A stretch of DNA of 64,000 bases from Isoetes taiwanensis (lineage: Eukaryota; Streptophyta; Lycopodiopsida; Isoetales; Isoetaceae), in contig JAJEKV010000008.1 of NCBI GenBank assembly GCA_021234155.1, positions 20,617,959 to 20,681,958 of the forward strand, given 5' to 3'. The notes below the pieces were generated by a model that was given only the letters and a program-made list of their open reading frames with translations, ran no database searches and was not told where the DNA came from. Position 1 is the stretch's first letter, and every line of letters starts with the position of its first letter. Positions 33,415-44,364 of this stretch are shown one piece after another. The position numbers and the translations under genes were made by a program.

Positions 33415-34344
33415 ATATCCAATGACATCCCTCCCCCCCTCCCCTTCCCCTTCCAACCCCTTTGTGAAACAGAAATCGAGGGCAATGAGCTAAGGAATGG
33501 ATCTCCAAATACCTAGAAAGGTTAGAATTTTGTATAAGAAATGAATCTTTATGACCCATTACAGCAATTACTCTCAAGGGCAAAGGTTATGTGACCACTA
33601 TAATGGCTAAGAATATGGCAAGCAATTGCCATGCATGTCTATTATACTGGACATACCAGAGATGCTAGTCTGCAACATCTATTATAATCGTCTCACAAGT
33701 GCTTTAACATGCTGTAACATCATTTGAAATTGCCTTAGCACAGTTGAACAACATAGTTGATTCAAGAAATGTTTATGAACTGATTGAACAGAATTTGTTT
33801 GACATATTCTCAAGTGATGTTCTTAGTAAAACATCTGATCTAAGCCCTCAACCAGCAGAATATTTGTATCGATCAATTTCTTTTGATAATTTTATGCAAA
33901 AATTAAGCATGCTTATGAATGTGACCTTGTTGGCTTTGTGATTTCTGCATGCATGTCTTGAAAAGCAACAATTTAGACTTATGTTGGCCATTTTGGAAAT
34001 ATGATGCAAATCATTGTATTCACTAAAACTGCATTTTTGGATGGCATGTTTTCAAATATTTCACAACATCCTTCCGGCTTCCACATTTTGCATACAGATT
34101 GACAGAAGCACTGCTTGTATTCGATATTAATCCATATAAGATAGTAGAGAAATGATAGATTTCCCTTGTGCTAGAGCATGAATGCTGATGCATGCATCAA
34201 GAATAGTAGGAATTGTATTTTATCGGGTTTTATACTTTCAAGTATCATATCCCTTGAAAGGAGGAGAGTATCTACAGTATATATATTGTGCAAATATGAC
34301 ATCAAGCACGGCATTCCATGTGATCTATTCTAATTAATTGAAGA
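33415..34344. other. no recognisable gene
   Basis: C-rich tract at 33427-33460, then AT-rich sequence; an open frame at 33744-33941 has no motif. Confidence 0.5.
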
Positions 34345-34357
34345 CCATCCTTACAAG

Positions 34358-35188
34358 ATGCCTCTGTCTCTCGGCACAAATCTTACTGGTCTATGGTCTC
34401 CAATTATTGAGAAAATAAGAGCAAAGCTTCATATGTACAGAAACTCTCTTTCTCTGGCTGGTAGAGTTGTCATTGTTAATCAAGTTCTTACTAGCTCTCA
34501 TATTTACTTCTCCACAGCTTTAGTGGCTCCTGCTAATGTTTACAAGCAAATTGAGAAGATTATAAGAGGTTTCATTTGGAATGGCAATAACTTGGTTAGC
34601 TGGAATACTATTACAAGAAAGAAAAAAGAAGGTGGCCTGGCCTGCAAAAACCTTCATAAACAAGCCCAAGCTCTTGCTGGCAAGTTTGTTTGGAAGGCTA
34701 TAAATGGATCTGATAGTATTGCCTCAAAATTCATTGTTTACTGGCTTCAGAAAAGTTCCCCTTTAGGACGCCCTACTGTTGCTCATGACTTACCAAGCTC
34801 TGCTTTTTGTGAAGTCTCATTGGCCACTAATATGTCTCCTTTAATGAGAAACATTTTAAGGGCTTGGAATAATATGTTCTTGGCTTTCAACTATGATTAT
34901 GGAAATAAATTTCATTCTGCTATGCCTATCTTCTGGTCTCCTTCTTTCAAAGATCATCCCAATTATATGCTTGCCTTGAAACATCCTCAAGTTTACAAGA
35001 AATGGTATTCTTATGGCATCAAAACCTTGGGTGATCTTTGGAATAATGATAGATGGATCACTTGGTCGAATCTTAAAGTGAAGATCTGGGGATCTAATTC
35101 AGACAAGAAAATCTATAATGATGTCAGAAATAAAGTTGGTAACTTGATTCCTTTCATGTGCAAGATTTTGGCTTGGATTGGCTATTAA
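34358..35188 (+). pseudogene. L1-B ORF2 fragment, region after RT
   Basis: A 276-codon open frame similar in order to the L1-A ORF2 segment at 41.2-41.9 kb: G-L-W-S-P-I-I, S-L-S-L-A-G-R, then K-x-I-R-G-F-I-W and a long region up to the stop at 35186. It has no catalytic motif, since the RT core lies upstream of the truncation. The coding sequence goes on after the stop in another frame to the nested insertion. Confidence 0.8.
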
Positions 35189-35370
35189 ATAAAAGTTCTT
35201 GTTACAAGGTTAAAGCTATTCATAATTTCTTGAATCAAAACTTCGATCTTCCTAAGTCTTCTGCTGTATAAAATATTGATTCAAATGTCATCAAAGCCTT
35301 ATTTCTTAATGTCTGGAATTCTTATGCTTCCAAGAAAATATCCTTTTTTATTTGGCTTATTACCAATAAA

Positions 35371-37365
35371 GATAAGATAAGATAAATTTTTATCGTCCGC
35401 GGAAACCCAATAGTTCGTCCGCGGACCCATACAAGAAAAGGGGGCAGTGAAGCCCAAATCAGCCGGAGCAAAGAAGGCAAAAGCCTAAACAAAACCCAAG
35501 GACAAAGTCACAAAGAAAACAAAGGGCCAAGGCCCAAAGAAAACATGAGGGCAAAAAGCCCCAGTGCAAACAGGATGAACATGCTCATGGATGCTAAAGT
35601 TATTAGTGCTATAGAAATATTCTAGACATAACCTATCCACGGGTTGGAAGGCCAGTGGTCTAGAATAATCGCTGCTCCTCCTCGATAAACTGCCCATTTC
35701 TTATGCTGGCGCGCTTCCCTTACTCTACAGAGTTCGTCCCTGCGCTTACACAGCTGTATTAGAGAAAGATCCTCCTGTACCGAGAATGCAGTCTCCTTTA
35801 GGTGGTTGCCATGCTGAAGAATATGGAGCCGACTTAACGCATCCTGGAAGCGAACGAGAAGGTGACGAGGTCGATTAGGACGCGTTGCTCCCACCCGAGC
35901 AGCACTCACAATTCCAGTAGCAGGAACGTGCATTGTCTCCGTAAAAAATTTCCTTGCTACCTCTAAATCTGTCTCTCCTTCTGCATCCGTCTCGATAACC
36001 CCTATAATACGCAAATTAAGGGTTGGTGTATCAGTCATAGAGGCATCCTGTGATGAAGACGTCTGGGAGCTAGCAGGAACCCTGTGTGGTAACAAGTCGG
36101 ACTGTGAGACCTGAATCCCGGCATCAACACAATGCCTGGCCTCAGTCTGAATCTCTGCATCAACACAATGTCTGGCCTCGGTCTGAATCTCTGCGTCCAC
36201 ATAGTGTGTTGCCTCAATCTGTGTAGAGATTTCAGCGATACCCTTCATGGTAGAGGTGGCCTCAGGGTCAGATGTCCATCCGGAAGCATGTAAAGCATCT
36301 GCATTCTCACCACCCTGATTTGCTGAGTGTGGCACGAAATCCTTCAGCAACTGCAGTAACTGTGTCCAACGCTCCACAGAAATAGTGAGAGATGCGGCCA
36401 CATTTCCTCCCTCTGAATAAATGGCATAGAGATGATTCCGGAGTGGATGCGGGAAACAGTGAGCTTGCAAAGCGAGGGTGCTGTTGAACCCAATCCTAAG
36501 AGGCTGCTGGTGCCCAAATAGAGAGGAAGGCAAACTAATTGAACTGATTGAAGCAGTTGGTGTCGGGCCATGAAGCTGGGCCCGAGATCGGGAGCTTGGA
36601 GGGTGTGGCAGAGGCTGTGGGAGCAAGGGCTGCTCTATTGGCTGTGGTTTTGCCCTAGCCATTCGCACTCCAAAACGCTGGTTATTGGGTGTCCTGTGGC
36701 TCATGATGTGCAGAGGTTAGATGCAGGAGTGCAGAGAAATTGGGACACCAGGATTGGTGGCAGATGGTTGGTGCTTAAGGAAAGGGATTGTTGCAGAGAA
36801 AATCGTGCTAGAGCCAATCAAGGCTAGATCTGATTGATGAGCCTCTACTGGAACTGGAACTTGGGTGAGGCTGGACCGATTGAAGCTAGGGCGTCAAATG
36901 GAACAGAAATCAGAAATCAAATTCACCTGAAAAACTTGATGGCAAGAGGCCTTGCTGACTCTCTGAGCTATGCCAGATCCATGAAAATCATTGCCGGCAT
37001 ACATCAAGAGGCTTTCGATTGCCATTTGCTCCAATACCCCCAGGTCCAAGGCTTTTCTTTTGCAGAATCGGTTAATAAAACCCTACCTGCCGTCTTCTCC
37101 TCTGCTTCTGCAATCTTAATGAGAGCTCCGTCATTTAAAGGCTGAGGAACCTTGATAACAGCTGTGGCCAGGAACCCAACAGTGCCCAAACCGTTCTAAA
37201 GCAGTGCCCAAACCGTTCTCAAGCCCGAACCAAACTTTGATGCTACAAAGTTCTAAAGCCCTGATTCAGTCCGAACTCCTCTGGTCGATGCTGCACCCCC
37301 GAGGAGTTATCCGGTTACCTTAGGCTAGGCGATGGCGTCCCTTAGGCTAGGCGGTGGCGCCTGGA
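35371..37365 (-). mobile_element. ORF1-only LINE derivative (HAL1-like) nested in L1-B
   Basis: On the minus strand, from about 37365 to 35371. It has a 5' part with short direct repeats (GAACGGTTTGGGCACTG twice near 37190-37220), one ORF1-type reading frame (36704-35622), about 200 bases of 3' region, and the distal LINE 3' module (GGGTCCGCGGACGAAC, TTCCGCGGACGATAAAAAT). The tail is three TTATC units. There is no endonuclease or RT. This is the layout of half-LINEs that keep only ORF1. Edges in L1-B are approximate; the only flank repeat seen is a weak AAAG. Confidence 0.7.
35622..36704 (-). CDS. LINE ORF1-type RNA-binding protein
   Basis: An open 360-codon frame. Residues 1-70 are Pro/Ser/Arg-rich. 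A middle part holds three imperfect copies of an E-A-x-H-x-V-D-A-x-I-Q unit (about residues 165-205). From about residue 230 it reads L-R-I-I-G-V-I…, A-A-R-V-G…R-P-R-H-L-L-V-R-F, then a V-Q-E-D-L-S segment and a basic R-R-D-E-L-C-R-V-R-E-A-R-Q-H-K-K stretch. That is the pattern of the RRM plus C-terminal domain of LINE ORF1 proteins, which bind element RNA as oligomers. The frame is intact in an otherwise decayed area, so the insertion may be young. Function inferred from pattern only. Confidence 0.65.
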   Translation of the reverse strand: MSHRTPNNQRFGVRMARAKPQPIEQPLLPQPLPHPPSSRSRAQLHGPTPTASISSISLPSSLFGHQQPLRIGFNSTLALQAHCFPHPLRNHLYAIYSEGGNVAASLTISVERWTQLLQLLKDFVPHSANQGGENADALHASGWTSDPEATSTMKGIAEISTQIEATHYVDAEIQTEARHCVDAEIQTEARHCVDAGIQVSQSDLLPHRVPASSQTSSSQDASMTDTPTLNLRIIGVIETDAEGETDLEVARKFFTETMHVPATGIVSAARVGATRPNRPRHLLVRFQDALSRLHILQHGNHLKETAFSVQEDLSLIQLCKRRDELCRVREARQHKKWAVYRGGAAIILDHWPSNPWIGYV

Positions 37366-37820
37366 ATCCGAAAAGCATTCCATGTCTAAAGGTTGCTGCT
37401 ACTAGAAATCCTAATTTGTCTGCTAATTGTCCCTTAAATTATGATGATACAGAAGATTTGGAGCATATTTTCTTTTGTCCAAAATTGAATCCTTTTTTGT
37501 CTTGGTTTAATAGACAGTTTGGTCATTATGATAAATCTTCCATCATCAGCTTCCTGCAAGGGAATGACACTTACAGAAATACTATTGCTTACTTGACTCC
37601 CTGGAATATTTGGAAGTCGAGAAACAGATGCTTACATGGTCATAAGAGGTTTTCTTTGACTTGGATTAAATTGCATATTAAATATGATATTGAGCTTTGT
37701 GCTACAGCACATAGAAATGTTTTTGCTGACAATTATGACAGGTGTTGGGATCAACTTGGTGAATATGTTGGGTATCATAACTTATTTATATCAAAAATTC
37801 AATTTAGAGATACTAATTAA
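37366..37820 (+). pseudogene. L1-B ORF2 C-terminal zinc-binding region
   Basis: Resumes L1-B after the nested insert. The frame contains N-C-P-L-N-Y-D-D-T-E-D-L-E-H-I-F-F-C-P, which matches the reverse-transcriptase-associated zinc-binding region of plant L1 elements, then W-N-I-W-K-S-R-N-R and a stop at 37820. A stretch after the stop (T-T-D-G-S-S-L-R-N-E near 37880-37910) recalls the beginning of an RNase H domain in some plant L1s. Confidence 0.75.
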
Positions 37821-37980
37821 AGCTTTGTTCATAGGATATATGGAGCTTTACAGAGGACCTCATACAAACAGATAATTTGTAACTACTGATGGCTCTTCTC
37901 TAAGAAATGAGGTAGCAAGATATGGTGTTGACAGGCTACATGAACATCAGGTCTGTTATCCCCTAAACAATTAGTGGACA

Positions 37981-38550
37981 GTGAGACAGATGATCTATGA
38001 AAATGAAGTTACGAAAGCAACTGAAAGAGTATGGGTAGGGATCTTCACAAGAGAAGTGATGCAAATGGTATATATGTTCTGGTTCATTGAAAAGCATCAA
38101 TATGAATTTACTGATAGACAGTTCCTGAGATACAAAGAAATGTACTACACTCACAGGATGCTTGCTGACAGCTATGGTACCTTGATTCTTCTTATGATGC
38201 AGCAGGATTATTTTAGACTGATAAGAGACCAATTATGGATGGCTAAAACCTACACCCTTGGAACCTCTGTCAACTTCACCACTCGTTATAACCACCTCTT
38301 CTTTTCTGATGATCCCAATGACCAAAGAATTCCTACTATCCCCTCGAGCAAATTGACAGCATTGCCTCTCTCTGGATGCAATAATCTTGTTTGTGTTTGC
38401 AGGTTAATTGATTCCTTCAGTGAAATAGTAGGCATGGGATGTCAAAGTTCTACCTACATCATGATCGGAGCTTTTCTCTTAGGTTTTGGATCGGAGGTTT
38501 TCTTAGCTTTGGTGGCTGTCTGTTTCTTCAAGAAAATACTTGAATTTTGA
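37981..38550 (+). CDS. unassigned open frame between L1-B ORF2 end and tail
   Basis: 189 codons open, with a hydrophobic C-terminal segment (I-M-I-G-A-F-L-L-G-F-G … A-L-V-A-V-C-F-F). It lies in what should be the 3' part of L1-B, after the RNase H-like trace. It may be a leftover of ORF2 or an unrelated open frame; codon use looks coding-like. Family not recognised. Confidence 0.3.
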   Translation: MRQMIYENEVTKATERVWVGIFTREVMQMVYMFWFIEKHQYEFTDRQFLRYKEMYYTHRMLADSYGTLILLMMQQDYFRLIRDQLWMAKTYTLGTSVNFTTRYNHLFFSDDPNDQRIPTIPSSKLTALPLSGCNNLVCVCRLIDSFSEIVGMGCQSSTYIMIGAFLLGFGSEVFLALVAVCFFKKILEF

Positions 38551-38680
38551 TCTTCAATCCTTCATCAAGTTTTTTCATTGAAACTGATATAATTGTGATA
38601 ACAATTATCCTGTTACTTTATTGTTTTGGATATTTCTGTTAAGCCCATATGAGGACTTAACAAAACTTTGTATGGTTTTT

Positions 38681-38785
38681 CTTATTCTTATTCTTATTCT
38701 TATTCTTATTCTTATTCTTATTCTTATTCTTATTCTTATTCTTATTCTTATTCTTATTCTTATTCTTATTCTTATTCTTATTCTT
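38681..38785 (+). repeat. (CTTATT)n tail of L1-B
   Basis: About 17 hexanucleotide units forming the 3' tail of L1-B. Confidence 0.95.
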
Positions 38786-38795
38786 ACTTAATGAA

Positions 38796-39846
38796 ATAAT
38801 CATCTCATACCTTTAAGAAAAAAAAAAGGAACCTGAAGAATGAGAAGAGAAGAAAGAGAACTAATTAGCTCATGCATCTAATAGAGCTTCCTAGGGCTAA
38901 TGGTCTTGTAGGATCATTCAAGGAGTTACCAAAAAAATTGTCGACAGACTTCTGAAATGTACTAACCTCGAACTTCGAGTGACGTAAACCAAGCGAACTA
39001 CATTGAGATGTGAATTTTGATGCAACAAAATTTGTTACATGAAATGAACGTACACATGGGCTATAGCAATCGCCAAACAAAACATTTCCAGCAAGTAATT
39101 GCAAGTCTATCATGCAAAAACAAGTATCACAAAATATCTCCTGCCTCATCACAAATTGCAAAGATTGAATGTTGCCCGTCTGCCTCCTCATCTACTGCTT
39201 CATCCTCCACCTTCTATTCTAAACACTCTTACAGTATTTGGTGCCTACAACTCTTCATCCTCTTGTACTTGCAACATGCATTGTTTTTTCCACCTAGCCA
39301 TTGGGGTCCTTTCCAAGCTTTTTGTAATCTGCAAGCTTCAGAAAACTTCAGAATGATCCATAAAATGAAATGAAACTTGAAATGTTATAATTCGAAATCT
39401 TTAGATTAACTTCAATTTGAGCTTTTGAAGACTATAATAATCTTGAGAGCAGACAAAAGAAATGAAGCAAGAACGTAATTTTGCCATTGACAACAATTGT
39501 TTTCATTTCTTTCTGCCTGAAGCATAGCATACATATGTCTAAAACCACAAAAGCGAAAAAAATTCAGGAGATATATGGAGCAATCTGTACAGGCCTTCAT
39601 AGACTAATATGTCTAGTATAATTTTGAAGGGATTTTCTAATTTCACGGTCAAAATAAGGACATGCCAAAAATAGCTGATGTGGCATGCAATGTGTATAAG
39701 CTAGACTTGCAAGAAATGTTGTAGGGGGGAATAGGCAAACTTACTAAATATAAAAGGATAAGAAGTATTAAAGTGTACTTAGGAAACAGACGCCTTCGAT
39801 ATGGGTTATAAATAAAGATCCAATTGAAACGATTGTCTTAAACCTT
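38796..39846. other. no recognisable gene
   Basis: Flank between the two L1 elements; only short open frames. Confidence 0.5.
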
Positions 39847-39855
39847 CCTCCATGC

Positions 39856-39859
<4 letters not shown>
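39847..39859. repeat. target-site duplication of L1-A (3' copy)
   Basis: CCTCCATGCACTT is repeated exactly at 46727-46739 and defines the L1-A insertion. The last two T may belong to the poly-T tract. Confidence 0.85.
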
Positions 39860-39891
<32 letters not shown>

Positions 39892-40496
39892 GAGTCAAGG
39901 TGGGGTTTATATTCATACTAAAATCTTAAATACATATGGGGTATACCATAGATGGCATACATATAATAAAAATTGCACATTCCTAATAATAGGAGTTGTG
40001 CTATCAGTCGGATCTAAGTCTGATCCATACAAAATACATCAAAATTCTTATGACCAAACATAGATTAACAGTTCAGATGTAGAGCAGAATAGTTCATTGT
40101 GCCTCGATCAAATCTTGGATGGTAAGGTCATGGACGTATCCTCCCCTAAGATATTGAGAACCCGTGATCCAAATTTTTCAACCCTCAGAATTTGTGAAGT
40201 CCAGCAATAGGAGGACATGAGCCTCTCTTTTCTGTTGCCACTTATGAAATAAGTTCATGAAATATGGCCGAAGATTATTATATCTCCATACTTCAGTTTC
40301 TTCTTCAAGATCTTCTTCAAGTCTGTAGCATGGATGAGCTCCTCGCTTCAAATTGGATGAAGATTTCTTCTTCTTCTATACCTGGAAGATTGGCGTTTTC
40401 ACTATCTGAGTTTTCTGCAACTCCCATTCCCCTATCAGCAGCTCCCCACCTGTTGAGTCTCTTCATAGCATCTGTGTAACACATGATCATCAACAG

Positions 40497-43400
40497 TTAG
40501 ATTGAGAATAAAGAATTCATAATTACCCCCGAATCGCCAAAGGCATTCCAAATCTGATCATAATTTTTTTCTTTCGTGGATTTATGTGCTACTGATGAGT
40601 TAGCCAAGTCTGCAAGGAAAGTTTGCTTGAGCCATATGAGATTGGGATTTTTGTTTTCCATTGCCACTCTGTTCCTGTGCTTCCAAATTGCCCAGCAGCC
40701 CAATGACCATTATCTGTATTCAAGAATTCTATAAGGCCTTGTTCTCCAATTGATGCTTTGTTGATCTGAGAAGTCCAATTCCAAAACTCTGAAACAAATT
40801 GACACTGAAATACATGGTTAGATGTTTCTATTTCTCCACATCCCATTGGACACATCTTTGAGACCTTTGGATCCATCTTATGCCTTTTCAAGTTTGCTGT
40901 CAGCCCCTGATGTAATATGATCCACCTAAATGCCTTTATTTTGTTTGCAGTGTAATTTTTCCAACCCTTTTTGCATATTGTTGCTAGCTTCTCTTCTTCA
41001 CAATTCCATAATAAAGTAGCCTTTGAGGGTTTATGACTAATCAGTGCACTATAGATTTTGAGTAAACTTCACTGCCCTTTAGCTGCCACTGATTGGTGGT
41101 ACTGGCCAGCTCATCAATTTGTCTTACATTCTCCATAACTGCCTTGTATATCTTTCTGTCCAGCTGTGATCCTTTTGTCAACTCAGCTACTGTTTCCCAA
41201 TTTTTCCATCCTTTTGTCTCATCCCAAAGGTCACCTATCTATCTTATTCCAGCCTGATTCCACTGCATATACTTCTGAGGGTGTCTGAGAGCTAAGCAAT
41301 CATTGTCACTATTTAAAAACCCTGGATGCCAGAAGAAATTTATATCTTTAGATCTAGTGTCCAGGATGGGAGGTTTATAACATAGGGCAGCCAAGTTCCA
41401 GGCCTGAAACATCCTTCTCAAAATGGAAGATGTATTTGGGCAAGGATTAAATTGGAAATAAGCAGAGTCTGGTAATTGATGTCTTATACTATGACTACCC
41501 ACAGGGTAGGACTCATTGATCCAATACCTCACCAATTTTTGAGCAGGTGATGGTGATTTATGCTGAATAGCTCTCCAAATCATCTTGGCAGCCAAAGCTT
41601 GTGCTTGTAAGAACAGATCCTTGCATCCCATCCCTCCTTCTTTCCTGGACTTGGTCAGGTCATCCCAAGCCACCTTATGTGTACCTTGCCAGATGAATTT
41701 CCTAATGGCAGCTTCTATCTTCCCATATGATGCTTTATCACCTATAATTGCAGAGGAGAAGTACATGAGTGCTCCCAATTACAGCATTGGCTATCTGAAT
41801 TCTGCCAGCCAATGATAAGGAAGAAGGGTATGATCCAAGTTTCTTTTTGATTCGAGTCACTATTGGATCCCATAGTCCTTTGAGAGAAGAGTTTAATGCC
41901 AGAGGGATACCTAGTATTACTGTACCAGCATCCTTGCCAAGCACCTTAATTCCTTGCATCACCTTCTCTTCAGATTCCAATATAATAGCACATTTATTTC
42001 TGTTCAGACATACTCCAGATACCTTACCAAAATTTTCCATTGCCAACAAAAAGTTTTGGAGACTTCCTCCATCCTTTTTCAAAAAGACAAACGTGTCATC
42101 TGCATATTGCATTATTGAAAAGGTACCTTCCCCTCCTGGTAGTTGCAGTGACTGGATATCTCCTTTATCCTGCATCTTTATTACCAGCTTTGTCAGAACT
42201 TCTGCTACAATCAAAAAGAGGTAGGGGGCAAGAGGACACCCTTGCCTAACTCCTCTCCTGCAGGGGAAGTTATCAGTGGATGATCCATTTATGATTAGAG
42301 CTGAGGCAGCTGTTGTATTAAATCCAAACACTTTTTGATAGACCTTTTCAGACAAACCTAAATGTGCCATTGCTTTCTCCAAGAATTGCCAGCTGATTGT
42401 ATCATATGCCCTCCTGAAATCCAGCTTGAGCAGCAAACATTCTTGCTTAGACAATTTGTTCCAATGGAGACCTTCATCAGCTCCAATGTAATTGTCCAAT
42501 ATGTTCCTTTGAGGGAGAAAAGCAGATTGGCATGGATTGATCACATGAATAAGACTGGACTTCAGTCTGTTGGCCAAGATCTTGGCTAGCACCTTGTAGG
42601 TAGTGTTAGTCAGAGAAATAGGTCTCCAATCTCCTATGTTTGTGGGACCACTTACTTTAGGAATCAAAGTAATGTGGCCAGCATTGATAGCAGGATGAAG
42701 ATATCTAGCTTGCCATGCCCCCTGAATGAAAATTATGAAGTCATCCTTCATAATTTTCCAAAACTCCATGTAGAACTCGGGTTGGAAGCCATCTGGACCT
42801 GGGCTCTTATCATGTGCCATTGACTTTAAAGTTTCTTGTATCTCCTTCAGGTGTTTTTAGCATATCTTTGTCTATGATTTCTGGTTCCTTGGGCAGATCT
42901 TTAAAAAAGTCATCAATTACTTTATTCTCCACCTCATAATTACTGAATAGAGCTTGATATTCTTTATGGAAGTATTTCTGTATCTCAGATTGGGAGACCA
43001 AACATTCTCCTTGTTCATTTGTCACCTGTACAATCCCATTGTTTAAAATTCTGCTTTTTGCGGTCCTGAAGAAAAAACCAGATTCTGCATCATCCATCTC
43101 ATTCAGATATTTGCATCTACTCCTAATTGCCAAGCTTTTTGCCTCTTCCTCTTCAATTTTCTTGACTTTTACTTCCAAATCTGCTTCCTTTTCCTGCCAG
43201 CTTTTGTTATCCTTGTCCTGAAATAGCAATTTCCTTATCTCCCTCATTTCCTCATATATTTTCTGTTTTTCTTCTTTCTTCTTCCTGTTCCACTTTTTTC
43301 CCCAATCCTTTACCCATTCCTTAACTTTCTTAAGTTTGTGGATGAAGGATTTCATTGACTGAGTGAGTGCAACCTTGGGAAGCTGATTATAGAACACTGT

Positions 43401-44183
43401 AAATTCTTCACAAAACCTTTTATTTTGAAGCATCCCAGTGTTGAATTTGAAGGGAGTCTTTATTCCCCCTTTCTGTGGATCTGCCATATTCTCTAGGAAT
43501 TGAGGATAATGGTCTGAAATGGAATTTCCAACATCACAAGAAGTAATAAGGTTATCCCAATCAACCAGATCACATAGATAAAATCTATCCAACAAACAGT
43601 ATGTTCTCTGCTCCCCTTTCCTTTTATTACTCCAAGAATACTGATATGATGAGGATGGAGGAATATATACAAAGTTAGTCATCAGCTTATCCCAAGCCAG
43701 TCTTTCTCCTTTTGACATGTTTAACTGTTTGCCAAGTTTCTGGTCCCAGTTTGGTGTGTTGTTGTAATCTCCAACCAATAACCAATTTTTAGTGTAGTGA
43801 GCTCGGATCCAAGCATCTATTTGTTCCCATTGTTCTTCTCTTTCTGCTGAGTCAGTCGAGGCATATACATTGATTACACCAATAACATTACTGCCCTTCT
43901 TCAAAATAGCCACTGTCCATCTGCCATTATCATGTTTATATTTTTCTTCACATGTGAATCCTCTCCAGGACATACATATGCCTCCCTTGGTACCATCTGC
44001 TGGGGTCCACACAGAGTCTCCATTGGGTATGATCCACTTACCCAAATTTGAAGCCTCAAATTCAGGCAACCTATGTTCCTGTACTAAGACAATATCTGCC
44101 TTCATTTCTCTTAGTGCAATTAAGGCCCTTTTCCTTTTCAGAGGACCTTTGATTCCTCTTAAATTCCAAGTTGTGATTCTCAT
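40497..44183 (-). pseudogene. L1-A ORF2: endonuclease, RT, zinc-binding end
   Basis: Begins M-R-I-T-T-W-N-L-R-G-I-K-G, the start of an L1 endonuclease. V-Q-E-H-R, G-D-Y-N and S-D-H-Y-P follow in the first 230 residues. A one-base frameshift near 42815 separates this from the RT. The RT has P-G-P-D-G-F, Q-S-A-F, D-F-R-R-A-Y-D, G-V-R-Q-G-C-P-L-A-P and Q-Y-A-D-D-T-F-V-F (Asp-Asp near 42098-42103). A second frameshift lies near 41775. After 41239 stops appear, and the zinc-binding end (C-P-M-G-C-G-E-I-E-T-S-N-H-V-F-Q-C) lies near 40840. The enzyme nicks DNA and copies L1 RNA at the nick. Confidence 0.9.
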
Positions 44184-44364
44184 TGGGCACCTAATTTCTT
44201 TCTGCCTTGACTTCTCAAGTTCAAGGCAGGACTGTTTTCAGAGAAGTGGACCACCTTAACCCCTTTTTTCCTAGTGTGTGGAGTGTAAAACTTCTCTTGT
44301 TCCCCCTCCCCAGTCATATTCTGTTGTCCACCATTGATCTCAGTCAATATTCTTCTAGATGGGC

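Larger units (their letters stand above)
34345..38795 (+). mobile_element. L1-B: 5'-truncated plant L1 with hexanucleotide tail, split by a nested insert
   Basis: The left part (34358-35188) is the post-RT region of plant L1 ORF2 and includes S-L-S-L-A-G-R and W-x-x-I-T-R-K-K-K-E-G-G-L-A-C-K. It breaks off near 35365, and the zinc-binding end of the same protein resumes near 37366. About 1.9 kb of foreign minus-strand LINE sequence lies between. The 3' end is a (CTTATT)n tail of about 17 units (38681-38785) rather than poly(A). RT is missing through 5' truncation. Same general family as the full L1 at 39.9-46.7 kb. Confidence 0.85.
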
